NCBI GenBank assembly: GCA_026936325.1
Contig: JAPTHN010000015.1
Location: 3,498,117-3,562,116 of the forward strand
DNA from: Platynereis dumerilii
Lineage: Eukaryota > Annelida > Polychaeta > Phyllodocida > Nereididae
DNA length: 64,000 nucleotides
Direction of reading: 5' to 3'
Shown: piece after piece, positions 33,497 through 44,998 of the stretch
How positions within the stretch are numbered: position 1 is the first letter of the stretch
Layout: every line of letters starts with the position of its first letter
The notes under the pieces: generated by a model
Database searches by the model: none
What the model saw: only the letters and a program-made list of their open reading frames with translations
Told to the model about the DNA's origin: nothing
Made by a program: the position numbers and the translations under genes

Positions 33497-35850
33497 AAAA
33501 CAACCCAAGTCAGGGTCACTGAGTAACAATATCACGAGCTGTTGTGTGAATTAATATCACTCGAGCCCGCAGGGCGAGAGTGATATTAATTCACACAACA
33601 GCTCGTGATATTGTACGAAGTGCCCTGACGCGTGGTTGTTTTGTTTTTATCACCTGGTTTTACCTCAAATTTTCAGTTATAAAGAGGGACTATATTCTGC
33701 CATTACAAAAATGTGACGTCACCATGGAGCAACAATGGCACAGTGTCCTTGAACGAAGTTTAGGGTTTAAAAAAATGTACAAAGAATCCGTCAACACAGC
33801 GTTGTAGTATGTGGTCTCAGCTTCGATTTGATGCCAAGATCAAAAAAATCTGTTGGGAAAATTTTGAGAAAATTGAAATTTAAAATTTTAGGTTTTTCAC
33901 ACCCTTGTTGCTTGCAAAATATTAGTTTTAGATCTATCAAATAGCATTGTAGTGTTATCAAAACATCACAGCTGAAATAGTTATACCTTAGGTTGCTGAA
34001 TCAGTTGAAAAAAATTATAAAAAGCATTTTATTTCTAATTTTCACATCATTTTCCACATTTAGAGGTGTTGCAAACTCGCCGAATCATAAAATGTGCCAA
34101 ATCAAATATAAACAAGGCCATTTTGGCTTAATTATTTCTTTAACTAATGAAAAGTGGCAAATGAACCACCAGGGTGAGAGAAAATGCCTAGTTTAAATTC
34201 ATTAGTGATATAAATCGAGATTTTTAGCCATTCACTAGTTAATGTTTTTCAAGTGGGCCTCACAAAAACATTTGTAAAGTTATCGGACAACAAATAGTGG
34301 ACAAATGTAGGAATACCTACTGTAGGCATCACAAAAGTGTGTATCTTCAACACAGCTTTGCATGTAAGTTGTATTTGATATCCGAGGAAATAATATATTT
34401 TAATAGAAGTATTTTTCAAATCAACAAAAAAAATCTATGCAAGTGGTCTAATGGCTTAGATGATCAATTCCAAGTTTTATTAAAATGTTTCTGACCGTAT
34501 TGAAATGTAGATAGCAATTTTAATGGCCTTTTGAAGAATTTTAAGTGCTTTGTTTACCTGTTTTTGCCAATTTTTAAGATTATTTCATGGAATCTAGTGG
34601 TTGCTTACTTCTAAAATCTAATTGTTCAGTTATAGTGTGCACAGATAAACAATGTTAATTGTGTGACCATGGGAGAGAATCTGTTTAATATTAATTTGAT
34701 ACTATGTTGATTGCAAAGAGGCATGCTATAATTGAACAAATGAAGTATGTATCCACTAGATTCCATGAAATGATCTTAACAATTAACAAAAACAGATAAA
34801 CGAAGCCCTTAAATTCTTCAGAATACCATAAATTGCTACCTACATTTCAATATGGACAGAAATATTGTAATAGAACTTCGAATTGATCACCCAGGCCACT
34901 AGGCCACTTACATAGATTTTTTTTGTTGATTTGAAAAATACTTCTATCAAAATATATTATTTCCTTGGATATCAAATACAACTTACATGCAAAGCTGTGT
35001 TGAAGATGCACACTTTTGTGATGCCTACAGTAGGTATTCCTACATTATCCACTATTTGTTGTCCGATAACTTTACAGATGTTTTTGTGAGTCCCACTTGA
35101 AAAACATTAACTAGTGAAAGGCTAAAAATCTCGATTTATATCACTAATGAATTTAAACTAGGCATTTTCTCTCACCCTTGTTGTTCATTTGCCACTTTTC
35201 TCAAGTTAAAGAAATAATAAAGCCAATATTGCCTTGTTTATATTTGATTTGGCACATTTTATGATTCGGCGAGTTTGCAACACCTCTAAATGTTTGAAAT
35301 GATGTGAAAATTAGAAATAAAATGCTTTTAAACATTTTTTTCAACTGATTCAGTAACCTAATGTATTTATAACAGGATCAGCTGTGGTGCTTTGATAACA
35401 CTACAATGCTATTTGATAGATCTAAAACTGATATTTTGCAAGCAGAAAGGGTGTGAAAAAACTACAAATTTTAAATTTCAATTTTCTCAAAATTTTCCCA
35501 ACAGATTTTTTTGATCTTGGCATCAAATCGAAGCTGAGACCACATACTACAACGCTGTGTTGACAAATTCTTTGTACATTTTTTTAAACCCTAAACTTTG
35601 TTCAAGGACACTGTGATGGACATGACGTCACAATCCCATTATTCTGGCCCTTGTTTGGTTTGTGACATCATCAGGCAGCTGAAATGCAGGTGATGTCATA
35701 ACCATTGTTAAAAAATATCGCCCTTGAAGGGTGGTCTTTTTTACAATATCATAGGCCCTGATATTTTGACTGTAAACAGTGATATTCACAGCCAACCAGG
35801 TGATAATAAAATGTATGGCAGAAACGTCAGAGCATGATTAGTTGAAAATT
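33497..35850. mobile_element. CRE-bearing foldback element split by a CACAG-2 insertion
   Basis: Left part 33497-33738, right part 35616 to about 35850. The left part holds a hairpin with arms of about 75 bp (CAATATCACGAGCTGTTGTG pairing with CACAACAGCTCGTGATATTG at 33593-33615). TTTTATCACCTGGTT (33648) pairs with AACCAGGTGATAA (35802), and GTGACGTCACC and GACGTCAC flank the insertion. The outer boundaries are approximate. Confidence 0.5.
33739..35615. mobile_element. CACAG-2 element: nearly complete 1.88-kb palindrome
   Basis: The ends CACAGTGTCCTTGAACGAAG and CTTTGTTCAAGGACACTGTG are flanked by a perfect ATGG duplication (33735-33738, 35616-35619). The two halves are reverse complements almost to the centre: arms about 870 bp, loop near 34620-34740. 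It shares end architecture with CACAG-1 (CACAG, CYTGAA, then GGGTTTAAAAAAATG), the internal word AAAAATCTGTTGGGAA, the length of about 1.87 kb and the 4-bp target. I therefore treat it as a sister subfamily. Non-coding. Confidence 0.8.
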
Positions 35851-35929
35851 ATGAATTTCAGGAATGACAGTTATTTTAAAGCTATCCTCACAACATTAAG
35901 ATTAGTAGTCGCAGTCGTTAATCTATTTA

Positions 35930-36747
35930 CAGTCCTTGTCATACTTACGTGGAATCTCAAGTTTTTTTTTTCTCGTTGAAATGTGATGTCAGAGATGACT
36001 CTATTCTAGCATTGCTATATATGTAAATCAACTGCAAGCTGTGATGTAATTTCAAATTGGGTCAGATTCCCAAGCTTCTAGCCAATGTTGGTCCTCTTGA
36101 ACTGAGCGTCACAGTTTCAACACAGTGTCAGAGTAAGAGTTTTATCAGGGATAGCCCCTAAAACCACGTCATCACTGCTTGATAGCCAATTGGCTGACAG
36201 TAAACTATGCATCACAGTTCAAACATTGATATATTGAAGGAAGCATTACATTTGTGATCCCAATGATTTATCACAGCAATCACCAGTCTAATCCTGCCAA
36301 ATGGCAGCTTTGTGAGCATTCACATTAGACAACTGTTATAATCCCCACAGAGTTGTGTGATTAATCTACAAACTTGTCAACCTACAACTTTAAACTTTGA
36401 TGGAAATTGGTATAAACAGAAGGCTTTGACAATTTGTTTGTAAACACATGTTATGTATATTTGTTCTGGCAGCCCATTGGCTGAGAGGCTGTGATGTCAA
36501 ACTTGTATGGGTTTTCCCAGACCCAATTTTCAATCTGACACTGAGTTGAAACTGTGATGCTCAGTTTGGTGGATTCGCATTGGCCAGAAGCTGGGGAATC
36601 TGACCCAGTTTAAAAATGACATCACAGCTTGAAGTTAATTCAAATATATTGCAATGCTAGAATAGTGTCATCTCTGACATCACAGTTCAACAGCATAGAA
36701 AAGAACTTGAGAATCCACGTAAGACGTCGTAAGTATGACGAGGACTG
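35930..36747. mobile_element. 818-bp foldback MITE flanked by TA
   Basis: The ends CAGTCCTTGTCATACTTACG and CGTAAGTATGACGAGGACTG lie beside TA on both sides (35928-35929, 36748-36749). The inverted arms run about 300 bp inward with substitutions (GATGTCAGAGATGACTCTAT, GTCAGATTCCCAAGCTTCTA and complements). CAGT-type ends with a TA target fit the Tc1/mariner group. Confidence 0.75.
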
Positions 36748-36749
36748 TA

Positions 36750-37635
36750 ACAAATTAGTAATCTGAAGTGCAGCTGTCCACCCTGAGCCGAACTGGCCCA
36801 GCATAGAAATTAACACTAAGTTAGTGCCAACAAGCCTATAGGAATTTCCCATGGAACTCCACTGACGGAAATGCATTTAATATCGCTGTCATTTGTGGCA
36901 CATCCAAGGTTATTTGAATTCATTGATTATTTCTGAGTCCCCCTTCATTGTTTTTCTACCAAGGCCAAATTTCCATAAATATCACAAAAGAGTTTGGGAA
37001 AAGAGTTGGTCAAGGTCCTTCTTTTTAATTTTTGCACATTGGCAGAAAATGGTCCAGAATACTTTTTGTGGTTGTTAAAAAAAGGGCATTGAACAGCACG
37101 CAGTTGAGGCCCTTCGTATGATCTGGTAAATACAGCAATATCTCCAGGTTGTGATACAACTGCTGGTAAGACTGGAAAGTCTCTTTGGAGACAACTTACA
37201 ATGCAGCAATCAATGATATGTCTGTGGAGACTTTTTATTGCCCTGACAGCTCTTTGATTTCAAATTAGGTACACTGTTATTCAATAGACTTTGCATGACA
37301 GAGGATTGCTATCCCCAAAAGCCTTATTCTTTTTTTGTTCAACAATAAAACATTTATCCCCAGCAGCACTCCTTTTGTGGATTTCTGGTTCATCAGCACA
37401 AAAGTCGTTTTCTGTTAATTCACTCTCTTCGACTCTTTTTATGCTAACTCACTTAGACCAAAGAAAGTTTTATCACTCGTAAAATACTGAAGGAGACAGT
37501 TCTTGATGCCAAATGTCTTTTTAATATATTTTTAGATTTAAATGCACATAATGCATACATCTTAAACAGTTAAACTAGATTTTACTTTCAAAATAAAAGA
37601 AAAGTGAGTAGTGTGTACAGTACACATGAAATACC
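36750..37635. other. Unassigned AT-rich DNA
   Basis: No gene or element end recognised; open frames of about 60 codons have no family resemblance. Confidence 0.4.
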
Positions 37636-37639
37636 TCAC

Positions 37640-38640
37640 ACATTTTCTTCGATTGACAACAATCCAACATTATTACAGATCTCGTATAAGTGTGCCATGT
37701 TCCATGTGAATGTATGCACAGCTGATGTCAGTATTGCAATACTGACATCACTATTGGCACTCCAAGCTTGAGTGTTGATTCCAACTGCTACCAACAAGTC
37801 ACACTTATGGGCTAAGTGTGAATAACAATTGATTAATCTGCATTCATTGGTATGGTTGTTTGATTCAGTTGGAGCAGGTGAAACTGATATGTTTGAGCCA
37901 CTTGCTTGATCCATCATGGACATTCATGGTATCCTGTTGTGAAATTTCTCATTGAGAGCAGCACCTTGTGGCTTTTCAGCCTTTTAGGTGAGATTTTTGC
38001 CAAAGAAACCGTGTGACTGGAATGGGGATGATATGGGGAGATTTTTTGGAAGTGAACATGGCGGTATTGCATGGGCATACCAGAGGACCAGAAATGGGGG
38101 GGGGGGGGGTAGTCGCTCCCCAAAAATTTGGGAAAAGGCCTGAAAATGAGGAATTCGATCATCAAATAAACATTATTGGAAATCCATGATAAGGATGCCC
38201 CCAAGCAAAACTCCTCCCCCCTTAGGTCTTAAATTCTGAATGGTTTCTGAGTATATTATTTTGCCAAGACAGAGCAGCACATGGTAACCTCTCAGACCAA
38301 CAAATGAATGTGAGAGTGAATGAATTTGTTTTGTTGTAAAAGTGCTAAAACTGATAGCAGTTATACACAAAATCCATGCATTATATATAGCTGGTTATTG
38401 TAACCTTTGGATTTATTCAAAACATCAAACTGAATAATCTATGTTGAGTAACAATCTAACAGCTTGTTGTGGATTTGTAATGGTGTGATCAGTATGGGTT
38501 CCAAGTGACACAGCTGAAACTGTGACTATACCAACTGTGAAATCACTATGCTGATACTGACATCACAAGAGCACTGTGGCAGTTGAAAAGGACATTGCAC
38601 ACTTATAAGAGATCTGTAATAACAAAACCCGACAACTTTG
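37640..38640. repeat. Decayed inverted repeat with TGACATCAC words
   Basis: ATTACAGATCTCGTATAAGTGTG (37672, quoted in part: ATTACAGATCTCGTATAAGT) pairs with ACTTATAAGAGATCTGTAAT near 38600. Inside it ACTGACATCACTATTGG pairs with its diverged complement near 38545-38570. The outer boundaries are unclear. The G-run patch at 38096-38110 lies in the loop. Confidence 0.4.
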
Positions 38641-38799
38641 TACATTTTTGTGTCAATCAACATGTATTCAAATAAATGCTATTCAATAACTTCACCATTT
38701 TACACTGGGTGCCTGTCACGCTATGATATGTAAAACACCGAACAGGATGTTAATTTTTCATTAATCGTTATCCCTTTTTCATTTCATCAGCTGCATAAC

Positions 38800-39120
38800 T
38801 GGGAGGTCTTGAGCAGGGGGGCACCTTTGGGGACACACAATTCTTTGGGGGGCACCCACCATACTAACTGTGTTTTTCAGCCGAAGTCAAAAAGTTCATT
38901 TGGGGGTCATCGTGGGGGGCAATAAGAGGGCACGTGCCCCCCATGCCCCCTATAGGGACGCCACTGTATTTCATATGTCATTTACAACATAACTCATAAT
39001 TATGTTTTAGCCAGAGTTGGAAAGTTCATATGGGGGGGGGACCTGGGGGGCACGGGTCCAAAATGGGGGGCACATGCCCCCCGTGCCCCCCCCCCCATAG
39101 GGATGCAACTGGTTGGCATG
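38800..39120 (+). repeat. G/C-run repeat, two diverged copies
   Basis: Two related units of about 130 bp: each has AAAGTTCAT, then a G-run, GGCAC, a short spacer and GTGCCCCCC, ending ATAGGGA(C/T)GC. The G- and C-runs within a unit can pair. A similar G-run insert lies at 30595-30778. It resembles an exonised-repeat or MITE type that I cannot name. Confidence 0.45.
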
Positions 39121-39630
39121 GTTACTTATGGTCCTGTTTTGCTCACACACATCCAATAAGAGGGCTTCTCGCATTTATTTAGTATATTAGCAGAGATGTA
39201 ATGAAAATTTACATGAATAATATGACAATAAATAATAATGGGCCAGTCTTTTATACATTTTGACTGGTCTCAATTTACATCTCTCTGATGAAAAGTTCTT
39301 TCATCAGACTTTGCCAGCTGCTCAAGCCATACTTTATGCAATACTTGGGGGTCTACTTCCATCAGTAAAGAGCTAGAACCAGCTAGCTTTAGCCTAGGAA
39401 TGGAAACTCATTTCCCTATCAGTTACAGACCAGAACAATCCAGAATAGTCCAGGACAGTCTCTAATAGTCCAGAACAGATATACTGTACAGAAGTGTCCG
39501 GGGCCAAGCTAAAGCAGCCAATGTATTTAGGCTTTCTTAGAAAGAAACCTTATCCGATCCATATGAACATTGTTCCTCTGTGTGGCAAAATAATATTCTC
39601 ATGGTGCACTTTGCAGATGCGCATACTGCA

Positions 39631-39775
39631 CAGAGACTCAGACTCAGACGTAATTTATTTCGACATTATACAACATTACATTAAAAAACAAAACAAATAT
39701 ATAAAGAGAGAGGAGACCCTCCCAAAGCACTATGTGCCGCTACTGGAGGGCCACCTATACATCATAATTATTTAA
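39631..39775 (-). mobile_element. LINE-type 3'-end fragment
   Basis: The minus strand ends AATAAATTACGTCTGAGTCT GAGTCTCTG after a TTTTGTTTTTTAATGTAATG stretch. This is the 3' UTR and microsatellite-like tail expected of CR1/L2-type non-LTR retrotransposons. No coding part is present. Confidence 0.4.
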
Positions 39776-40825
39776 TACTTCTACCAAGCGCGTCCATGTG
39801 AGTCGTCAGGCATCCAGATCCAACATTGCCCTTCAGGTTTAATTAGTAAAAAAGAAAAAAAAAAAGAAAGAAAGTAATTCATGTTTTTGAATGGAATAAG
39901 ATCTATATAATTATATGGAATAGTATTGAAAACTAACTCAGTACAGATATGTTCCTAGGAGATATAAAGGTGCACTTCTTATGTTCTGTTGCAAATATAG
40001 CAGTCTTGAATATCACAGTCACACGAATAATTACTTATTATCTTATTTTTGGTATAATGCAGAGACAATTTTTCCATTTTATATAGCGTTCTACAGGATT
40101 GAAATAGACATTACAACATATGTAGATACAGTGTCACAACCCATTGATCCAAGTGCTCATTGTTTTCATGACTCCAATTGGAGTTAATTTGAATTAATCA
40201 AATATGGCATATCAATCTTTTGTCAATGTGACTTTTTGAAATGATATTCCAAGTTCTCTTTTGTGAAATGAATTACTTCTAACAATATTTTATTTCGTTG
40301 TTACCCATGTAATATCTCTTAATCACAGTTACAGTTTTGCATTTATGTTTTTATTGAATCATGATACCCACCTAAATTAAAGTAATGGCTTTCACTTGAA
40401 GGCCTGTATTATAATTATGTTACATTTTTTGAAAAAGAATTACAAATAAAATTGATATTAGATAGACGTATGATCAGTTGAAGACAAATGCAATAAATTT
40501 ACTTTTGGTCACCCTACTACCTCATGGGTGTTCCAGTCAATTGTTTAAAGTACAAAATATAGATACAAATATGCAACAAAATGGCTGGACCAATGAGGTA
40601 GCCAAAACCATTTCTCTGCTGCAGCCCATGAGTGATAGAAAATGACTTTCAACCAAGCCACACTGCATCTACATTGTATTACAGGCTCAATGACATATAT
40701 CCTTCTTACTTTAGATTGACAGCAGCTTGCATGATGGACATTAAATACTTCCCTATGGACAGCCACATTTAATTGAAAGTTTAATTAACATGACATAAGC
40801 AATTGATTATAAATTGATATGGTAT
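39776..40825. other. Unassigned intergenic DNA
   Basis: AT-rich with an A-rich patch at 39848-39870. Nothing recognised. Confidence 0.4.
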
Positions 40826-42799
40826 GATGTTCTTCTCCGCTTAATTGGCCATTCTTTGGTCACAGCGCTCCTGAAGAAACATTGGGGTTAAAAAAATGAA
40901 CCGAAAGCGGGACCTATACCACCTGAAACTACATGATCACACGAACATTTTAAGGCAAAAACGAAAAAAATCTGTTGGGAATTTTTTGAGAAATTCAAGT
41001 TTTTAAAAATCTTGTTTATCTCATCACTTGAATACATGTAAAATGGCTTATAATTCAATAAACATGCTTGAAATGTGATAAAACCTGTTAGCTTGGCTCT
41101 CTAAGGAATTTCAATAAAGTTAAAACAATGAAAAAAAAAAATTAGATACTTTTTAAAAGTAAATGTGACGTATTGTTTATCACACACTGCATAAATGCAA
41201 AAATGCTGAAAACAACCAAATTCTCCATATATCCAGTCTTTGGGTGTTATTAAACAAATTTGTTATTCTTTATCTGGATATGAAAAGCTTCATACAGCTT
41301 TTAAAAAGTGAAAACGCATCTAAAACTGATATTAACAAGACAGGTAAGAATCTTCTGACAGCACCGATCATTATTATTTCAGATGGGTTTCTCACTGGCC
41401 CATTTAGTTTATATGATACTATCTAAATACAATACTTCAAAAAGAGCAAAGGTGATGCAGGCTGAAGTATTTGACAGCAATATCTAGAGTGATATCTGAG
41501 CCTAAAATAAACATGTGACAATTTAATTTTCTAACATAGGTTTGTGAAAGCAGCTGACATTTTTCTTCTGCATCTCCATTGGAGGCCTTAATTAGGATAG
41601 ATATAGTTCAAAATTAAGTACTATTAAATATTGAATGGAATATTCTCAAATCCTCAGACATAAAACAGGCTATGAAACTAGGCATGGCTGTCCTTGGCTG
41701 TGTGCAGAAATTGGGCTTGATGTTTGCTACACTTTTTCAGGTACCTTGCACATGCCTAACTGTAGTGAACACTAAGTGACTATGGTTGTTGTTTGAATAT
41801 ATATCCTGCGCCTTGAATGGACTTCTTAATCTGAGAATCTCTTAGCATAGAACAGATTTAGGGAGCTACCAATGCATGCTTGCATGCACAGAATCGTAGA
41901 ATGCAACAGCTGTAATAGGTCCTAAGTTTTTTGGGCAACATATTCTGCACTGCATAATATTATCAAGGCTCGAGAGTTACTCGAGATCAGTAACTGGATA
42001 AATTGATTCCCTCAGAGGTTTACTTGCCAATTTTCTCGTTCACAATGAGCAAATGGATGTGAACCTGCTTTGTTAAGTCAGTCATTTGGATTTGGAAAGA
42101 GCTGTAACAGCTCACTGTGCAATATATTTATAGTAACCATTTTGATAAGGGAGAAGGAAAGCAGTACCATTCTCCTTTTAACTGAGTCCAGAAACTTTGT
42201 GTATTTGTGGTCACCGCTACCTGCATAATAATGTTTGAAAGTTGACAATCTGCTGCAGTCCGCTTTACCAAACATAATTTTTAGATCCAATTTTCACATT
42301 TAAAGCTTTACTTATACATGTCAAGCAAGGTTTGACACTTCTTGACAATAAAGAGTGAAAAAAGTTAAGAAATGGGTTACTTTCAGTGTTTTTGAATTTT
42401 CAAAGTGTGTGATAAACAATATGTCACATTTATTTAAAAAAGTCAAGAAATTTGTTCATTTCATTGTTGTAACATGTTTGAAACTCTTGAGGGAGCTAAA
42501 CTAACATGTTTCATTGTGTTTTCAAGCTTGTTTATTGTATTTTAAGCCATTTTACATGTATTCAGGTGATGGGATAAACAAGATTTTTAAAAACTTGAAT
42601 TTCTCAAAAAATTCCCAACAGATTTTTTTTGTTTTTGTCTTAAAATGTTTGAATGATCGTGTAGCTTCAGGTGGTATAGGTCCCGTTTTCGGTTCATTTT
42701 TTTAACCCCAATGTTTCTTCAGGAGCGCTGTGTGGTAGAATAACACTGCAGTTTAGGTTATTCTACCAAAGAATGGCCAATTAAGTGAATAAGAACATC
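40826..42799. mobile_element. Small hairpin element split by CACAG-1 copy 2
   Basis: With the CACAG-1 copy removed, the flanks rejoin into a hairpin: GATGTTCTTCTCCGCTTAAT-TGGCCATTCTTTGGTAGAAT pairs with ATTCTACCAAAGAATGGCCA-ATTAAGTGAATAAGAACATC, around a loop of about 12 bp (CACTGCAGTTTAGG). The target duplication TGGT lies in the left arm. Confidence 0.7.
40861..42732 (+). mobile_element. CACAG-1 element, copy 2
   Basis: 1,872 bp, same ends as copy 1, perfect TGGT duplication (40857-40860, 42733-42736). It appears identical to copy 3 apart from the length of one A-run near 41130, so both moved recently or one arose by local duplication. Different target duplications at the two sites favour independent transposition. 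Confidence 0.9.
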
Positions 42800-43285
42800 T
42801 GAAACCATGCATTCCTTTACTTTTAAGGTATCATCTGTGTGAAAGCTTGGCTTTGTAATGTCATATTTCATTTGCAACTTCGACAGGTATGGGCATGATA
42901 ATGGCAATTTTATTCCAATAAATCTAATATAAGCCAATTCATCACCTACCAGATTCAGTTGGCTTGGCTGTCAACCAAGATTACAATGCCACTCCAAATC
43001 TGAAATATCCTATAGCCTATCAATTGTCAGTGTCGTTACTGTTGGGCTTGCCATATTTCACAATCACATTCCATCATTACCAGCACAGTGCAGCACTGAA
43101 GTAGGCACTAACTACAAAGAATGGACTGGTGGGTGTCATACTGTCCTCCCTTTCTTGCTGTGACTGGTCATATATCTTTGATTAAAATCTATTGTCAGCT
43201 TTATCAGTTAGCTTGAAACTAGCCGCTGATGAATTTACTGCATGCCAAGGAAGAGTACACAACAACCCATACAGTGTATACAGGG
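42800..43285. other. Unassigned intergenic DNA
   Basis: No gene, RNA or repeat end recognised. Confidence 0.4.
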
Positions 43286-44892
43286 CAGGGTTGGCAGGTA
43301 AATACCATTGGGTAAAAACCTATTGGTTATTACCTGGTTTTTACCCATGCCTTTCTACCTTTTCTGCCATGTTTCTACCCAAGTTTCTACCAAGTGCAAA
43401 TCATGAATATTAATCTTAGGTCACTTTGTCCTTATAAGTGGATGTTATGGATTATGAGTAGCTAATCCCAGTATGTATTGTTACTAATCCCCTCCTTGAT
43501 TGTTTGGCTTGACTGAAAATGTCCAACAAACGGTATTTTTAAAAAGTGGAACAGAAAGATTTAGTTCATTCCTCCACATCTCAAGTGCTGAGATCAACCC
43601 TTAGTAGCTCTGAGTCCCCCATGTTTATTACAGCAGAGGTCATAAGCATAGGCTCTATGAGTGGTACAGAGAATACTTTATCCCTTCACGTATCCCCTCT
43701 AAATTGCTGAGATCAACTTCAATTTTTATTACAGTAGTATAGACTCACAGATGTGGGGTTAACTATAATTCACGCTCTCATATACATCTCGAGGCGTTCA
43801 ATGTGTGACATACTCAACATGTCCTAACATCTCAGTTTATGCTATGACTTCCTGTGAGCAATACTAATAATGTATCTGGGAGATAAACTAAAGCATAAAT
43901 TTATTAACATTTTAGAGCTGTCATAGTTGATAACAAATCATATTGTACACCAAATCTGACATCGGTAGCAAAGGAACCAAGACTGGCAGACTTCATCAAC
44001 ATCACTTTAAAAGGTGTATCTGATGCGAAATAAGCAAAATTACATTTCCAGCTGACAAGGGGTTAGATTTTGGATTATTCCATCACTTTCCAAATGTATA
44101 CATCATCGTCAACAGTATGTAAAGGCCTTTAGAAGCCCTGAGGATATGGCATGGTCTTTTGGACCCTGCTGCACTGTTGCGAAGCGCTGTCATCAAATCT
44201 TTTTCATGCTGCAAGAACAAGACATTCAGGGGTTTATTCCTGTTATCCGAAAGTGGTAAAAACAGGCCATACTTGTGCTTTGTATGGCTGTTTTTTTTCT
44301 TTCATGCCAAGAGCAGGGTTGACCATCATGTTAGTCTCCAAAGCAGCCCAGCTCGAATTGGTTGTATGACCGTGACTTCACTGGCCTGGTTATAGCCTGT
44401 TAGGTAGAAGAAACTGCATTTCCAATAAGCTATTTTGCAGATTCTGCTGCATCATTATCTCTCCGTGACAAAGTTAGAGGTGTTAAAGTGTTGCTTTTAA
44501 AATATTTTTGCCCTTTGGTTCAACTCTTTTTGGCCTGGTTCTTCTCTAGCCATCTAAAAGGTGATTTCTGGATCAAGCCAAATGCATAACATCTTTAAAA
44601 ACTGCCTCACTCAGGATAATGTCAGCAATCTCATACTTTGCAATAAAATGCTTCAAAATCGTGACTTTGAGCCTTAAACTAGGTAAACCTGCAAACTGTA
44701 TTTCATATTTTGTTGTTATAGATATATTGTTTTTCCTTTGAAAGATGATTTCCATCTTAAACACTAATTAAATGGGTGAAATTATTTTCTACCGGGTATT
44801 AACCATTTCTACTGGGTAAAAACTCATTTCTACCTAGTTTCTACCCATGGTAGGGTAGAAACTCCTTTCTACCGGGTAATTTGCCAACCCTG
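43286..44892. mobile_element. 1.6-kb hAT-type non-autonomous element
   Basis: The ends CAGGGTTGGCAGGTAA and TTTGCCAACCCTG are typical hAT termini. The perfect 8-bp duplication ATACAGGG lies at 43278-43285 and 44893-44900. Subterminal TTTCTACC and GGGTARAAAC words are repeated at both ends (43310-43395 and 44785-44870). The interior shows no hAT transposase frame. Confidence 0.85.
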
Positions 44893-44998
44893 ATACAGGG
44901 TGGTCAAGAAAAAACTTTACACGCTTTCCGTGGCATAGTTCTATAAATTTGTCTGTAATTCCTATCCAATATTTTCTAATGTAAAGAAGATAGTCATG

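Noticed and set aside
36860-36890. TTTCCCATGGAACTCCAC as a possible Cys-loop motif (FPMELH) of the receptor's ligand-binding domain
   Set aside because: The frame closes at once, no preceding Cys or flanking splice sites exist, and the distance is large; coincidence is more likely.
37636-37923. 95-codon minus-strand frame with balanced composition
   Set aside because: It lies in one arm of a decayed inverted repeat, has no recognised motif and no splice context.
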